Origin: Geminicoccaceae bacterium
GTDB taxonomy: Bacteria; Pseudomonadota; Alphaproteobacteria; Geminicoccales; Geminicoccaceae
Direction of reading: 5' to 3'
NCBI GenBank assembly: GCA_023512415.1
Contig: JAILZQ010000005.1
Location: 1-46,821, forward strand
Length of the DNA stretch: 46,821 nt
Numbering within the stretch: the first letter of the stretch is position 1; every line of letters starts with the position of its first letter. A program made the position numbers and the translations under genes. Shown piece after piece: positions 7,820 through 18,323 of the stretch. The notes below the pieces were generated by a model. The model was not told the origin of the DNA, did not search any database, and saw nothing but the letters and a program-made list of their open reading frames with translations.

Positions 7820-10531
7820 CTACGCTCGGCCGGCCGCCTCGCCCGATGCCAGGAGCATTCGCAGGACGTAGTGGAGGATGCCGCCGTGCCGGATGTACTC
7901 GACCTCGTCCGCGGTATCGACCCGGCAACGCAACCGGATGTGCTCGGTCGATCCATCCTTGCGATGGATCACCCCTTCGAGCGTCATGCGCGGCTGCAAG
8001 CCGCCAGCGAGGCCCAGAATGTCCACGACCTCGCTGCCGTCGAGCCCCAACGTCTTGCGACTTTGCCCATCCGTGAACTCGAGCGGCAACACGCCCATAC
8101 CCACGAGGTTCGAGCGGTGGATTCGTTCGAAGCTCTCGGCGATCACGGCTCGAACGCCGAGCAGCGCCGGACCCTTGGCGGCCCAGTCGCGCGAACTCCC
8201 GGCGCCGTATTCTTGGCCGCCGAACACCACCACGGGTATCCCGCGTTCCTTGTAACACATGGCAGCGTCGAAAATCCACATCTCCACCCCGTCGGGGTAG
8301 AGAATCGTCCGGCCGCCCTCTTTTCCACCAAGCATTTCGTTCTTGATACGTATGTTGGCGAACGTCCCGCGCATCATTACCTCGTGATTGCCGCGGCGCG
8401 CCCCATACTGGTTGAAGTCCTTCGGCTGGACTTGATAGCTCTGGAGGTAGAGCGCGGCCGGGCTGTCCCGAGGGATGCTACCCGCCGGGCTGATGTGATC
8501 AGTCGTGATGCTGTCGCCCAAGATCGCGAGGATCCGCGCACCCCGGATGTCTTCGAGTGCCGCCCGGGGCTCGCGAGACATTCCATCGAAGTAGGGTGGC
8601 CGACGCACATAAGTCGAGCGATCGTCCCAGCGGTAGGTGAGACCAGCTTCTCCCCCACCGATCGCCGCCCAACGCTCGTCGCCCGCGAACACCTCGGCGT
8701 AAGACTTGCGGAACAGATCCGCCGTGACGGCTCTCCGAACAACGTCGGCGACTTCGCGAGGGCTCGGCCAGATGTCGGCCAAATATACCGGACTGCCGTC
8801 GCGGCCGAGTCCGAGTGGCTCGCTCGCAAGATCGCGTCGCATCGAACCCGCGAGCGCGTACGCCACGACGAGCGGCGGTGAGGCCAGATAGTTCGCCTTC
8901 ACCTGCGGATGGACGCGACCCTCGAAATTGCGGTTGCCGGAAAGAACTGCCGTGACGACGAGCTTGCCCCGGTTGATCGCCTCGGCAATCGGCTCGGGCA
9001 AGGGGCCGGAATTGCCGATGCAGGTCGTGCAGCCGTAACCCACAAGACCGAAGCCGATCGCATCGAGATGTTCCTGGAGACCGGCTTTTACGAGATAATC
9101 GGTGACGACTTTGGAGCCCGGCGCGAACGAGGTCTTCACCCAGGGTTTCCTGCACAGCCCCTTTTCGTGGGCCTTCTTCGCGACCAGGCCGGCTGCCACG
9201 AGTACGCCGGGATTGGAGGTGTTGGTGCAAGAGGTTATGGCGGCAATGACCACGTCACCGTGACGCAAGCGGTAATCGGTGCCCTCCACCGGCACCTCGG
9301 CTTCCGGATCGGCGCCCGCGAGCAGGTTCGGCAGAGCGTCCTCGAAGCTCTTCCGTGCCGCCTTCAACGAAACGCGATCCTGTGGCCGCTTGGGACCAGC
9401 GAGCGACGGCTCGACGGTCCGGAGGTCGAGTTCCAGGATGTCGGTGAACACCGGATCCGGGGAGTCCGGAGAGCGCCAGAGTCCCTGCTCCTTGGCGTAC
9501 CGCTCGACGAGCGCGATACGCGCCGGATCACGGCCGGTTAGGCGTAGATAGTCGAGCGTCACCTCGTCGATCGGGAAGAAACCGCATGTCGCCCCATACT
9601 CGGGGGCCATGTTCGCGATGGTCGCCCGGTCGGCCAACGACAAGTGATCGAGCCCAGGCCCGAAGAACTCGACGAACTTGCCGACTACCCCTTTTCTCCG
9701 CAGCATCTGGGTCACGGTGAGGACGAGATCGGTCGCCGTGGACCCCTCGGGCAATTGCCCGACGAGCCGCACGCCCACGACCTCGGGGATCAACATCGAG
9801 ACCGGCTGGCCGAGCATCGCGGCTTCCGCCTCGATGCCACCCACACCCCAGCCGAGGACGGCAAGGCCGTTGATCATCGTGGTGTGGCTGTCGGTGCCGA
9901 CCAGGGTGTCGGGATAGGCGATCGCGCGATTCCCCTCCCTCGCGGTCCAGACGACCTGCGCCAGGTACTCGAGATTGACCTGGTGGCAAATGCCCGTCCC
10001 CGGCGGCACCACGCGGAAATTGTCGAATGCCTGCGAGCCCCAGCGCAAAAAGGCGTAACGCTCACGGTTGCGCTCGTATTCGAGCTCGACGTTTTTCTCG
10101 AATGCGTCTCGGCTGGCGAAGACGTCGACTTGGACGGAATGATCGATCACGAGGTCGACCGGAACCAACGGGTTGATCTTTCGCGGGTCACCGCCGAGTG
10201 CCAGCATGGCATCACGCATCGCGGCGAGATCCACGACAGCGGGCACGCCAGTGAAATCCTGCATGAGGACACGCGCCGGCCGGAAGGCGATCTCGTGTTC
10301 GCTCCTGCGGGTCTCGATCCAACGGGCGACCGCCTCGAGATCTGTCACGGTGACCGTCCGCCCGTCCTCGAAGCGCAACAGGTTCTCCAAGAGCACCTTC
10401 ATGGCGCACGGTAAGCGGTCGATCGGTCCGAGCCGGCGCGCCGCCTCGGACAGGCTGAAATAGTCGTAAGCGACGCCGTCGGCCTCGAGGGTGCGGCGGA
10501 CGCCCAGGCTGTCTTGACCGGTGATGCGCAT
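7820..10531 (-). CDS. acnA: Aconitate hydratase A
   Basis: Full-length AcnA/IRP-type aconitase of 903 residues, interconverting citrate and isocitrate in the TCA cycle. The three cysteines that bind the 4Fe-4S cluster are present: Cys435 in [10 protein letters not shown], and Cys501 and Cys504 in [14 protein letters not shown]. The swivelling C-terminal domain carries [15 protein letters not shown] and [20 protein letters not shown]. The ATG at 10529-10531 gives the expected N-terminus [10 protein letters not shown]. The 5' region (10532-10711) is shared with a divergent phosphoesterase gene and contains a good minus-strand promoter. The gene is monocistronic in appearance, with a 426-bp gap downstream. 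Confidence 0.97.
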   Translation of the reverse strand: MRITGQDSLGVRRTLEADGVAYDYFSLSEAARRLGPIDRLPCAMKVLLENLLRFEDGRTVTVTDLEAVARWIETRRSEHEIAFRPARVLMQDFTGVPAVVDLAAMRDAMLALGGDPRKINPLVPVDLVIDHSVQVDVFASRDAFEKNVELEYERNRERYAFLRWGSQAFDNFRVVPPGTGICHQVNLEYLAQVVWTAREGNRAIAYPDTLVGTDSHTTMINGLAVLGWGVGGIEAEAAMLGQPVSMLIPEVVGVRLVGQLPEGSTATDLVLTVTQMLRRKGVVGKFVEFFGPGLDHLSLADRATIANMAPEYGATCGFFPIDEVTLDYLRLTGRDPARIALVERYAKEQGLWRSPDSPDPVFTDILELDLRTVEPSLAGPKRPQDRVSLKAARKSFEDALPNLLAGADPEAEVPVEGTDYRLRHGDVVIAAITSCTNTSNPGVLVAAGLVAKKAHEKGLCRKPWVKTSFAPGSKVVTDYLVKAGLQEHLDAIGFGLVGYGCTTCIGNSGPLPEPIAEAINRGKLVVTAVLSGNRNFEGRVHPQVKANYLASPPLVVAYALAGSMRRDLASEPLGLGRDGSPVYLADIWPSPREVADVVRRAVTADLFRKSYAEVFAGDERWAAIGGGEAGLTYRWDDRSTYVRRPPYFDGMSREPRAALEDIRGARILAILGDSITTDHISPAGSIPRDSPAALYLQSYQVQPKDFNQYGARRGNHEVMMRGTFANIRIKNEMLGGKEGGRTILYPDGVEMWIFDAAMCYKERGIPVVVFGGQEYGAGSSRDWAAKGPALLGVRAVIAESFERIHRSNLVGMGVLPLEFTDGQSRKTLGLDGSEVVDILGLAGGLQPRMTLEGVIHRKDGSTEHIRLRCRVDTADEVEYIRHGGILHYVLRMLLASGEAAGRA

Positions 10532-10601
10532 GGCGGGGGAACCCTTTCGTCGGCCCAGGGTCCGCACGGCGGGGAGCGCCCCGAGCCGGCGGAGACGCCT
10601 C

Positions 10602-10631
10602 TTTATAAAGGGTCGGTCCCGGGTGGTCCAA
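10602..10631 (-). promoter_or_regulatory. Candidate acnA promoter
   Basis: On the minus strand TTGGAC (10626-10631) and TATAAA (10602-10607) are spaced by 18 bp, about 70 bp upstream of the acnA ATG. This is the best sigma-70-like match in the divergent region. The -10 lies inside CTTTATAAAG, itself a dyad, so it might serve both strands. Confidence 0.5.
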
Positions 10632-10711
10632 CGCGGCAGGTCGACACCGGATGACTCGCGCGGGCCAAGGGAACAAGCTAGACCGAGGTGGCCCATTTCG
10701 GAGAGAAGATC

Positions 10712-11521
10712 ATGCTCCTCGCCCAGATCACCGACTGCCACGTGACCTGCCCAGGCCGCAGAGCCTATCGGATCGTCGATACTGTCGACGCGCTGCGGCA
10801 GGCGGTGGACGCACTCCTTGCGCTCGCGCCGGCACCGGACGCCGTCATCGTCACAGGCGATCTCGCCTACGACGGGAGAACCGAGGAATACGAGGTCTTG
10901 GCAGCGGAGCTGGGCCGGTTACCGATGCCGGTGCTGGCATTACCAGGAAACCACGATGCGCGCGGTCCGTTTCGAGAAATTCTGGGGCGGCGGTTCTGCC
11001 CGAGCGAGGATCCCCAATTCCTCCATTTCGTCTACGAGTTCCCAGAAACGACCCTGATCGGGCTCGACACGCTCGTGCCCGGCGCGGACGGCGGCGTCCT
11101 CTGTTCTGCCCGGCTCGCTTGGCTTGCGAAGGCTTTCACGCGGGTCCGCGACAAACCGGTGATCCTCGCGCTCCACCACCCACCTTTCGCGACAGGCATC
11201 GCCCACATGGATCGAATCGGTCTCGCGAACCCCGAGGATCTCGAGGGGCTCGTCCGCCGACACGGTCGGGTCCAAAGGATCCTGTGCGGCCACGTCCACC
11301 GCGCGGTCCAGACCATCTGGGCCGGGACGATCGCCTCGATCGCTCCCTCGACCGCCCACCAAGTCGCTCTGAGCCTCGATCCAGCGGCTCCCTCCTCTTT
11401 CACGCTCGAGCCTCCGGGCCTGCATCTGCATGCCCGTCTGCCGAACGGCGCGATCGTCACCCATCTCCTTCCGCTCGGTGCCTGGCCGGGCCCTTATCGG
11501 TTCTCCGAGTACGCTGCATGA
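10712..11521 (+). CDS. Calcineurin-like metallophosphoesterase (CpdA-type phosphodiesterase family)
   Basis: Binuclear-metal phosphodiesterase of 269 residues, in the class III cyclic-nucleotide phosphodiesterase family (CpdA, GpdQ and relatives). All five metal motifs are visible: D8 and H10 in QITDCH, GD at 49-50, GNHD at 79-82, HH at 155-156, and GHVH at 193-196. The substrate could be a cyclic nucleotide or another phosphodiester; the sequence does not decide. The ATG at 10712 is chosen because GGAGAG lies eight bases upstream. It diverges from acnA and converges on the RND pump gene with a three-base gap. Confidence 0.88.
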   Translation: MLLAQITDCHVTCPGRRAYRIVDTVDALRQAVDALLALAPAPDAVIVTGDLAYDGRTEEYEVLAAELGRLPMPVLALPGNHDARGPFREILGRRFCPSEDPQFLHFVYEFPETTLIGLDTLVPGADGGVLCSARLAWLAKAFTRVRDKPVILALHHPPFATGIAHMDRIGLANPEDLEGLVRRHGRVQRILCGHVHRAVQTIWAGTIASIAPSTAHQVALSLDPAAPSSFTLEPPGLHLHARLPNGAIVTHLLPLGAWPGPYRFSEYAA

Positions 11522-11524
11522 GCT

Positions 11525-14500
11525 TCACTCGGCGGGCAGGGCGCGTCCCGCGACCGGCTGCGCCGTCTCTTCCAACTCACGCTCCGCAGCCTCGCGCACG
11601 TAGCGCGGCAGACTGCGGCGAGCGAACAAAGTGTAAGCGACCGGCACCACGTAGAGGGTGAAAAAGGTGCCGATCACGAGGCCTCCCACGATCACCCAGC
11701 CGATCGCCTGGCGCCCCTCGGCCCCCGCTCCGGTCGCCAGGGCGAGCGGGATCGACCCGAGTACCATGGCACCGGTTGTCATGAGGATCGGCCTGAGGCG
11801 CAGGACCGAGGCTTCGACCACGGCCTCGATCTTTTCGAGGCCGCGGGCGCGTAGCTGGTTGGCGAATTCGACGATCAGAATGCCGTGCTTGGTGATCAAC
11901 CCGACCAACGTCACCAAGCCGATCTGGCTGTAGACGTTGAGACTCTGACCGGTCAGCTGGAGCGCCAAGAGTGCCCCTGTCATCGAGAGTGGCACGGTGA
12001 GCATGATGACGAACGGGTCGACCCAGCTTTCGAACTGCGCTGCGAGAACGAGATAGATGAAAGCGAGCGCCAAGACGAAGACCACCGCGAGACCGACCGA
12101 CGACTGACGGAACTCGCGGCTCTGGCCGTCGAGGTCGCTCACGATGCCAGCCCCGAGCTTTTCCGCCTCGGCTTCGAGGAACGCCACCGCCTCGCCGAGC
12201 GAATAGCCCGGGGCCAAGGTCGCAGAAATCGTGGCAGAGCGTAACTTGTTGAAGTGGTTGAGCTCCTTCGGCGCCACCGTCTCCTCGATGCGCACCAGAT
12301 TGGCGAGGGGCACCATCACCCCGTCGGCACCACGGACGAAGATCTGCGAGAGATCGTCGGGCGTGGCTCGGTCCTCGGGCTTCACTTGAACGATCACATC
12401 GTACTGTTTACCCTCGCGTTTGAAGCGGGTGACCTGCCGGCCACCCAGCATGGTCTCGACAGCCTGACCGATCGTCCGCACGTCGATCCCCATCAACGCG
12501 GCCTTTTCCCGATCGATCGTGACGTTGAGCTGCGGTTTGTTGAGCTTGAGGTCGGTGTCGACGTTGACGAGGCCGGGATTACGTCGTGCACTCGCCAGGA
12601 GTTGGTCCACCGCCCGCTGGAGTTCCGTATAAGGCAACGAAGTTTGCAGGACGAACTGAACGGGCTTGCTCACCGGGCTCTGACCGAGCGAGGGTGGATT
12701 GTTCGGGAAAGCCAGCAAACCCGGGATGGCCGCCATCTTAGGGGCGAGCTCGCGCGTGATGTTCTGCTGCAGAACGCCCGGTCGTTCGTCCCAGTCTTTG
12801 AGCCTCCCGAAGCCGAGCGCCCGCGTGACGTCGTTGCCGAACCCGATGACCAAGAAGATCCGCTCGATCGCCGGATGTTCGCGGTAGGCTTGCTCGATCC
12901 GTCGGGCGTAGCGGTCCGTGAAGGCGAGGGTGCTGCCCTCGGGCGCGATGCCGATCGTGAGCACCGTGCCCCGGTCCTCCACGGGTGCGAGTTCGGACGG
13001 GAGGCTCTTGAAGAGGAGGCCCGCGAAGCTGGCGACGAGCAACATGAGAACGATCACGGCGGGACGCACCGTCATGGCGAAGCGCAAGCTCGCCCGATAG
13101 CCCGCGGTGAGCGCTGCCAAGCCCGTCTCGAACGCCCGGTAGAGGAAGTTGTGGCGTCCCTCGTGACGCAGCAGGATGGAACACATCATCGGCGACAGCG
13201 TGAGCGCCACGAAGCCCGAAACCAGCACCGCCCCGGCGAGCGTGAGGGCGAACTCGACGAAGAGGCGGCCGGTCCTGCCGGTCTGAAAGGCGATCGGCGC
13301 ATAGACCGCTGCCAGAGTGATCGTCATCGCTATCACGGCGAAGGCGATCTCGCGCGATCCCTTGAGGGCAGCTTCGAAGGGTCGCATGCCCTTCTCGACG
13401 TGCCGCGAGATGTTCTCTAGGACGACGATGGCATCGTCGACAACGAGTCCGACGGCCAAAACCATCGCGAGAAGGGTCAGTGTATTTATCGAAAAGTCGA
13501 AGGCCCACATGAAAATGAAGCCACCCACGAGTGAGACGGGAATGGTCACGAGCGGTACGAGGGTGGCTCGAATCGAGCGCAAGAACAGGAAGATGACGAG
13601 AACGACGAGAACGATGGCTTCGACCACTGCGTTTCGAACATTGCGGATCGCACGGTCGATGAACACCGTGCTGTCATATCCCACCTCCATCCGTACACCG
13701 TCGGGCAAGATCTCGAGCAGGCGCGGCATCACGTCGCGGACCGCCTCGGCCACCTCGAGCGGGTTCGCCGTCGCCTGCTTGACCACACCCACTGCCACGG
13801 ACGGATTGCCGTTGAAGCGCGAGCTCACCCGCTCGCTCACGGGCGCGATCTGCGCCTCCCCCACGTCCGAAAGGCGCACCAGATAACCATCGGCCTCGCG
13901 GATGATGAGCTGGTTGAACTGCTCGACGGTCCGCAGGTCGGTCTCGGCCAAGATCTCGAATTCGCGCCGATTGCTCTCGATTCGGCCGGCCGGCACCTCG
14001 ATGTTCTGCCGTCTTAACGCGTCCTCCACGTCCTGGGGCGTCAGCCCGTAGCCAGCGAGCCGCAAGCGATCCAACCAGATCCGCATTGCCGGTTGCCGCT
14101 CGCCGAAAATGCGGATTTCGGCGACTCCAGGAAGATTCTGAAGCCGATCTTTGACGATGCGGTCGGCAATTTCGCTGACCTCCATCGCACTGTGGCGATC
14201 CGAGGCCAAGGCCAAATAGATGATCGGCTGCGAGTCCGCTTCTACCTTTCGGATCACCGGCTCATCGGCGTCGGTAGGTAAGCGCGCACCGGCTTGGGCA
14301 ACACGATCGCGTACGTCCGCTGCCGCCCCCTCGGGGTCCCGGTCGATGCGGAAGCGCAAAGTGATTTGGCTTCGCTCGGGCCTGCTCGAGGAGGTGATCA
14401 CATCGACGCCCTCGATCCCGGAAAGTGCTTCCTCGAGAGGCTGAGTGACCCGGCTTTCGATGATGTCGGCGGACGCGCCCTTGTAGGTCGTGGTCACGGA

Positions 14501-14635
14501 GACCACGGGCTCGTCGATCTTCGGGTACTCCCGTACCGAAAGACGGCTGTAGGCCATCAGCCCGACGAGGAGAACGATCAGGCTCATCACGCTCGCCAGG
14601 ACCGGTCGACGGATCGACAGCTCCCAAAGGCTCAT
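11525..14635 (-). CDS. RND efflux pump inner-membrane transporter (AcrB family)
   Basis: Proton-driven RND exporter of about 1036 residues, the normal length for the HAE1/AcrB family. It has the expected layout of one N-terminal helix, a large periplasmic porter domain, a helix cluster, a second porter domain and a second helix cluster. GLVVDDAIVVLENI in helix 4 carries the adjacent Asp pair (about 400-401) of the proton relay. The C-terminal repeat GLITKHGILIVEFAN is also intact. ATG at 14635 is preferred over the adjacent GTG at 14638 because of spacing from a GGAAGG site. It is 18 bp downstream of the adaptor gene and surely co-transcribed. Substrates cannot be predicted; an outer-membrane TolC-like channel is encoded separately at 21.9 kb. 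Confidence 0.95.
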   Translation of the reverse strand: MSLWELSIRRPVLASVMSLIVLLVGLMAYSRLSVREYPKIDEPVVSVTTTYKGASADIIESRVTQPLEEALSGIEGVDVITSSSRPERSQITLRFRIDRDPEGAAADVRDRVAQAGARLPTDADEPVIRKVEADSQPIIYLALASDRHSAMEVSEIADRIVKDRLQNLPGVAEIRIFGERQPAMRIWLDRLRLAGYGLTPQDVEDALRRQNIEVPAGRIESNRREFEILAETDLRTVEQFNQLIIREADGYLVRLSDVGEAQIAPVSERVSSRFNGNPSVAVGVVKQATANPLEVAEAVRDVMPRLLEILPDGVRMEVGYDSTVFIDRAIRNVRNAVVEAIVLVVLVIFLFLRSIRATLVPLVTIPVSLVGGFIFMWAFDFSINTLTLLAMVLAVGLVVDDAIVVLENISRHVEKGMRPFEAALKGSREIAFAVIAMTITLAAVYAPIAFQTGRTGRLFVEFALTLAGAVLVSGFVALTLSPMMCSILLRHEGRHNFLYRAFETGLAALTAGYRASLRFAMTVRPAVIVLMLLVASFAGLLFKSLPSELAPVEDRGTVLTIGIAPEGSTLAFTDRYARRIEQAYREHPAIERIFLVIGFGNDVTRALGFGRLKDWDERPGVLQQNITRELAPKMAAIPGLLAFPNNPPSLGQSPVSKPVQFVLQTSLPYTELQRAVDQLLASARRNPGLVNVDTDLKLNKPQLNVTIDREKAALMGIDVRTIGQAVETMLGGRQVTRFKREGKQYDVIVQVKPEDRATPDDLSQIFVRGADGVMVPLANLVRIEETVAPKELNHFNKLRSATISATLAPGYSLGEAVAFLEAEAEKLGAGIVSDLDGQSREFRQSSVGLAVVFVLALAFIYLVLAAQFESWVDPFVIMLTVPLSMTGALLALQLTGQSLNVYSQIGLVTLVGLITKHGILIVEFANQLRARGLEKIEAVVEASVLRLRPILMTTGAMVLGSIPLALATGAGAEGRQAIGWVIVGGLVIGTFFTLYVVPVAYTLFARRSLPRYVREAAERELEETAQPVAGRALPAE

Positions 14636-14653
14636 CACGACCTTCCCTTCCGC

Positions 14654-15829
14654 TCAGCCCTGCCGGGGCGTGCCGTTGGCACCCCGGGCAGTCGGCGGCG
14701 CGGCGCCGTCCGGTGTATCCCGCGGCGCTGGAGCCGTCGCGGGAAGGAGCGTCACCGGGGCACCTTCGCGGACCTTCGTGATGCCGGCCACCACGACGAG
14801 ATCGCCGGCTCGAACACCGCTCGTGATCTCCACCTCGCCCGCCCGACGAAGGCCTGTGACCACCGCGACTCGCTCGACGGTTTTGGGCTTGCCCTCCCCT
14901 TGATCGACGACCCGGAACACGAACTGCTTCCCGGCCTGTGGCAAGAGCGCTTCCTCCGCCACCCAAAGCGCATCGGGCTTGATCGAGAGCGTCAACGAGA
15001 CGCGCGCGAACAATCCGGGTCGCAGCGCCTCGTCGGGGTTCGCGATCGACGCGCGGATCAGCAGTGACCTACCCCGCTCGTCGATCACGGGATCGATTGC
15101 CGTCACCCTGCCGGTGAAAGTCCGACCGGGAAAGGCATCGATGCCGATTCGGATCTCGTTGCCGACCTGGACAGTTGGCAAAAAGAGCTCAGGTATCCGA
15201 AAATCGACTTTGACCGGGTCGATCTGTTCCAGGCTGAAGAGCGGGGTCCCCGCGGTGACGAACTCGCCGACGCTGACTCCACGTAAAGTAGCCTTGGCAG
15301 CGAAGGGAGCGCGGATCGTCCGTTTTGCGAGCTGGGCACGGGCGAGTTCGACGGCAGCTTCCGCGATCCGGAAGCTCGCTTGCGCTTCGTCCAGGGCACG
15401 CTGCGTACCGACATTGCTCCGCCGCAACTCTTGAGCGCGCTCGAGGTTGGCGAGTGCGAGGAGCCGGCGGGCCTCGGCTTCGGCGAGTACTGCCCGTTCC
15501 ACCGAGGCATCGAGCTCAACCAGTAGCTGGTCCTTTTCCACTCGTCCCCCTTCGAGCACGTCGAGGGCGACGATACGACCGGCCACCTCCGGGCGGATCG
15601 TGACCCGTTCGTTCGACAAGAGAGTCCCGACCGCCTCTACCGTGCGTTCTGCGGGCGCCACCTTGACGGGCGCCACCTCGACCGCGACGGGTCCACCTCC
15701 GCCCCGCCCACCCGAGCCGAGCTGCTGCCGCTGCTGTTGCGCCGGAACGGCGGCGAACTTCCAATAAGCCGCAGCGCCGCCGCCACCGACGATCAGAACG
15801 ACGAGCACGGAAAGGATCGAACGCAGCAC
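14654..15829 (-). CDS. RND efflux periplasmic adaptor (membrane fusion protein)
   Basis: Adaptor subunit of about 391 residues linking the inner-membrane pump to an outer-membrane channel. An N-terminal hydrophobic anchor (LRSILSVLVVLIVGGGG) is followed by a Gly-rich linker. Then come the lipoyl-like motif VAGRIVALDVLEGGRVEKDQLLVEL, a helical hairpin rich in Ala/Arg/Glu, the second lipoyl half (RTIRAPFAAKATL) and beta-barrel and membrane-proximal regions. There is no lipobox cysteine. I choose GTG at 15829, preceded by a GGGGAAG site and giving a start directly at the anchor; an upstream ATG would add 28 residues of no clear character. It precedes the pump gene by 18 bp. Confidence 0.92.
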   Translation of the reverse strand: MLRSILSVLVVLIVGGGGAAAYWKFAAVPAQQQRQQLGSGGRGGGGPVAVEVAPVKVAPAERTVEAVGTLLSNERVTIRPEVAGRIVALDVLEGGRVEKDQLLVELDASVERAVLAEAEARRLLALANLERAQELRRSNVGTQRALDEAQASFRIAEAAVELARAQLAKRTIRAPFAAKATLRGVSVGEFVTAGTPLFSLEQIDPVKVDFRIPELFLPTVQVGNEIRIGIDAFPGRTFTGRVTAIDPVIDERGRSLLIRASIANPDEALRPGLFARVSLTLSIKPDALWVAEEALLPQAGKQFVFRVVDQGEGKPKTVERVAVVTGLRRAGEVEITSGVRAGDLVVVAGITKVREGAPVTLLPATAPAPRDTPDGAAPPTARGANGTPRQG

Positions 15830-15943
15830 GGCTTCCCCTTTCGGACCCAGCGCTGGACCGTGTCGAACACTACACCCGTGCCGACCTCGTGGGTAGCCCA
15901 GCAGCTGTAACAATGGGTCGTACGGAGGCAGCCCCGCCGAGGA

Positions 15944-17707
15944 TCACTGATTCATCGAATTCCAGAAATCCTCGTTGGTCTTCGAGTACTTCATCTTGTC
16001 GAGTAAGAATTCGATAGCGTCCACCGTACCCATCGGATTGAGGATTCGCCGGAGGACCCACATCCTGGCCAGAATGGCGCGATCCACCAGCAATTCTTCT
16101 TTCCGCGTCCCCGACTTGTTGATGTCGATCGCCGGGAAGACGCGCTTGTCGGCCACGCGACGATCGAGGACGATCTCGGCGTTGCCGGTCCCCTTGAACT
16201 CCTCGAAGATAACCTCGTCCATGCGCGAGCCCGTATCGATCAAGGCCGTCGCGATGATCGTCAACGATCCGCCATCCTCGATGTTGCGAGCCGCGCCGAA
16301 AAAGCGTTTGGGGCGCTGCAGCGCGTTGGCATCGACCCCGCCGGTCAAAACCTTTCCCGAAGAAGGCACCACGGTGTTGTAAGCACGAGCGAGCCGGGTG
16401 ATCGAATCGAGCAGGATCACCACGTCCCGTCCGTGCTCGACGAGTCGTTTCGCCTTTTCGATGACCATCTCGGCCACGGCCACGTGACGTGTCGCCGGCT
16501 CGTCGAAGGTCGACGAGACGACCTCGCCCCGCACGGTCCGCTGCATATCCGTGACCTCTTCGGGCCGCTCGTCGATGAGCAGGACGATGAGGAACACCTC
16601 TTTGTGATTGTGCATGATGGCATGGGCAATGTTTTGCAGGAGCATCGTCTTCCCAGTCCGCGGCTGGGCGACGATCAACGCACGCTGACCCTTTCCCAAC
16701 GGTGCGACGATCTCGATGATCCGGGTTGAAAGATCCTTTTGCCCTGGAATCTCGAGATTGAGCTTTCGTGTCGGGTAATAGGGGGTCAGATTGTCGAAAT
16801 GGACGCGGTGACGCGCAACTTCGGGCGGGTCGAAATTGATGGTGTCTGCCCGGAGCAGCGCAAAATATCGCTCACCTTCCTTCGGAGCCCGGACGAGCCC
16901 CTGGACGGTGTCACCGGTCCTCAGACCGAAGCGCCGAATTTGTGAGGGAGAGACATAAATGTCGTCGGGACCAGCAACGTAATTCACATCGGGCGATCGA
17001 AGAAAACCGAAACCATCCTGCAGAATCTCGAGCACACCTTCGCCGCGTATGGGCACCTCCGAAGCGGCGAGCTGCTTGAGAACGGCGAAGACGAGATCAC
17101 CCTTCTTTAAAGTTGCGGCTCCCTCGATTCCCAACTCTTCAGCATATTTCAAAAGTTGAGCAGGCGATTTCCGCTTGAGCTCGGTGAGGTTGATCGCCGG
17201 CACGTCCGGTCCGAGTGGTGGTGGCTCGACAGGCTCGCCGCGCTCTTCCGGCTGTCGCGCTTCGACACGCTCGCCCCCGAATCGACCATCCTGGCGCCGC
17301 TCGTCACGCCCTCGCTCACGCGAAAAGGGCGGCCGTCCGGAAAAGCGGGCCTCACGTCGCTCCGGCAAAGCTCGCTCGGGGCGCAGCTCGCGGGTTGTCG
17401 GACGCGGCGCCTCGGCTGGCTCCGAGAGCGTCTCGAAGCGCAGTTCACTCAAGGTATCCTCGTCGCCGCGTGGCGGCGAAGGCGGTGAGCTCGGGGGCGC
17501 TTCCGACTGCGGCTCGGCCCGCGACTCCCCCGGTGGTTGGAGGAACGCGGGGATGTGCTCCATCGCCGGCGCAGAGGGCTGCACCTCCGGAGCCCGCTCG
17601 GGCCGGGGCCGCCCGCGTCGACGGCGGGCCGTCGGGGTTGCTTCAGGCGAACCCTCGGAACCTTCCGGAAAGGGCAGCTTGCTGTCTGTCAAGTCGCTGT
17701 CGGCCAA
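15944..17707 (-). CDS. rho: Transcription termination factor Rho with long N-terminal extension
   Basis: Hexameric RNA helicase that ends transcription. Residues from about 172 onward form a complete Rho: [12 protein letters not shown], the RNA-binding DGFGFLRS (231-238), Walker A in [12 protein letters not shown] (about 347-358), [10 protein letters not shown], the Q-loop region [11 protein letters not shown] and the R-loop area [15 protein letters not shown]. The preceding 171 residues are low-complexity, rich in Pro, Arg, Glu and Ser, and absent from the usual 419-residue enzyme. The open frame begins at TTG 17707 without an obvious ribosome site. An internal ATG at 17563 is possible but also lacks one, so the true N-terminus is uncertain. 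It follows hemJ by 42 bp. Confidence 0.95.
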   Translation of the reverse strand: MADSDLTDSKLPFPEGSEGSPEATPTARRRRGRPRPERAPEVQPSAPAMEHIPAFLQPPGESRAEPQSEAPPSSPPSPPRGDEDTLSELRFETLSEPAEAPRPTTRELRPERALPERREARFSGRPPFSRERGRDERRQDGRFGGERVEARQPEERGEPVEPPPLGPDVPAINLTELKRKSPAQLLKYAEELGIEGAATLKKGDLVFAVLKQLAASEVPIRGEGVLEILQDGFGFLRSPDVNYVAGPDDIYVSPSQIRRFGLRTGDTVQGLVRAPKEGERYFALLRADTINFDPPEVARHRVHFDNLTPYYPTRKLNLEIPGQKDLSTRIIEIVAPLGKGQRALIVAQPRTGKTMLLQNIAHAIMHNHKEVFLIVLLIDERPEEVTDMQRTVRGEVVSSTFDEPATRHVAVAEMVIEKAKRLVEHGRDVVILLDSITRLARAYNTVVPSSGKVLTGGVDANALQRPKRFFGAARNIEDGGSLTIIATALIDTGSRMDEVIFEEFKGTGNAEIVLDRRVADKRVFPAIDINKSGTRKEELLVDRAILARMWVLRRILNPMGTVDAIEFLLDKMKYSKTNEDFWNSMNQ

Positions 17708-17749
17708 GGTCGCGATCCCAGCAGGCCGGCGAGGCTCATCCAGCCGGCA

Positions 17750-18181
17750 TCAGAAAGGCTTGAGCACAACCAAGAGGACGATACCGACGAACAGAACCGT
17801 CGGGACCTCGTTGAGGATCCGAAAGTAGCGGCCGGACCTCTCTCGGCGGTCGGCCGCAAACTCGCGAACGTGACGGGCAAGGAGACCGTAAACGGCCAGC
17901 ATCAACAGAACCAGGAGAAGTTTACCGTGGAGCCAGCCCTCGCGCCACTGGCCCTGCGCACTCGCCAGCCAAACGCCGACGATCACGGTTACGACCATGG
18001 CAGGCGTGACGATGGCCTTCAAGAGTCGGCGTTCCATGACCTTGAAGGTTTCCGAGCAAGGCGAGTCCACCGGCGCTTCGACATGATACACCATCAACCG
18101 CGGCAGGTACCACATGCCCGCCATCCAGGCCGCGAAGGCCATGATGTGCAAAGCCTTGAGCCAGAGCACCAAGCTCGTCAT
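17750..18181 (-). CDS. hemJ: Protoporphyrinogen IX oxidase HemJ
   Basis: Small membrane protein of 143 residues in the HemJ (UPF0093/CopD-like) family, which oxidises protoporphyrinogen IX to protoporphyrin IX. The signature WLKALHIMAFAAWMAGMWYLPRL is at the N-terminus, with the conserved His in ALH and YH after RLMV. Four hydrophobic stretches are visible, ending with a VLFVGIVLLVVLKPF helix typical of the family. The ATG at 18181 places the signature at residue 8, as in homologues; a longer frame upstream is not protein-like. Its position between hemE and rho supports the assignment. A short dyad (GTTCGG / CCGAAC, 18189-18215) sits directly upstream of the start. Confidence 0.92.
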   Translation of the reverse strand: MTSLVLWLKALHIMAFAAWMAGMWYLPRLMVYHVEAPVDSPCSETFKVMERRLLKAIVTPAMVVTVIVGVWLASAQGQWREGWLHGKLLLVLLMLAVYGLLARHVREFAADRRERSGRYFRILNEVPTVLFVGIVLLVVLKPF

Positions 18182-18323
18182 GTCGGGTGTTCGGACACTG
18201 CCACCACGCCCGAACGTCGGGATGGATGTTCGAGAGCGCGGGCCAAAGATGGAAATCCGACCCAAGCTGGTGTGCACGCCACCCATCAGCCCGGCCGGTG
18301 CCACGCCCCTCGCGTCAAATCGC

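Noticed and set aside
7082-8881. Nearly 600-codon plus-strand frame
   Set aside because: Runs antisense through the RutE-like gene and the end of acnA, both with firm motifs; composition is shadow-like.
12254-13420. 388-codon plus-strand frame within the RND pump gene
   Set aside because: His/Arg/Asp-rich antisense of a well-supported RND transporter.
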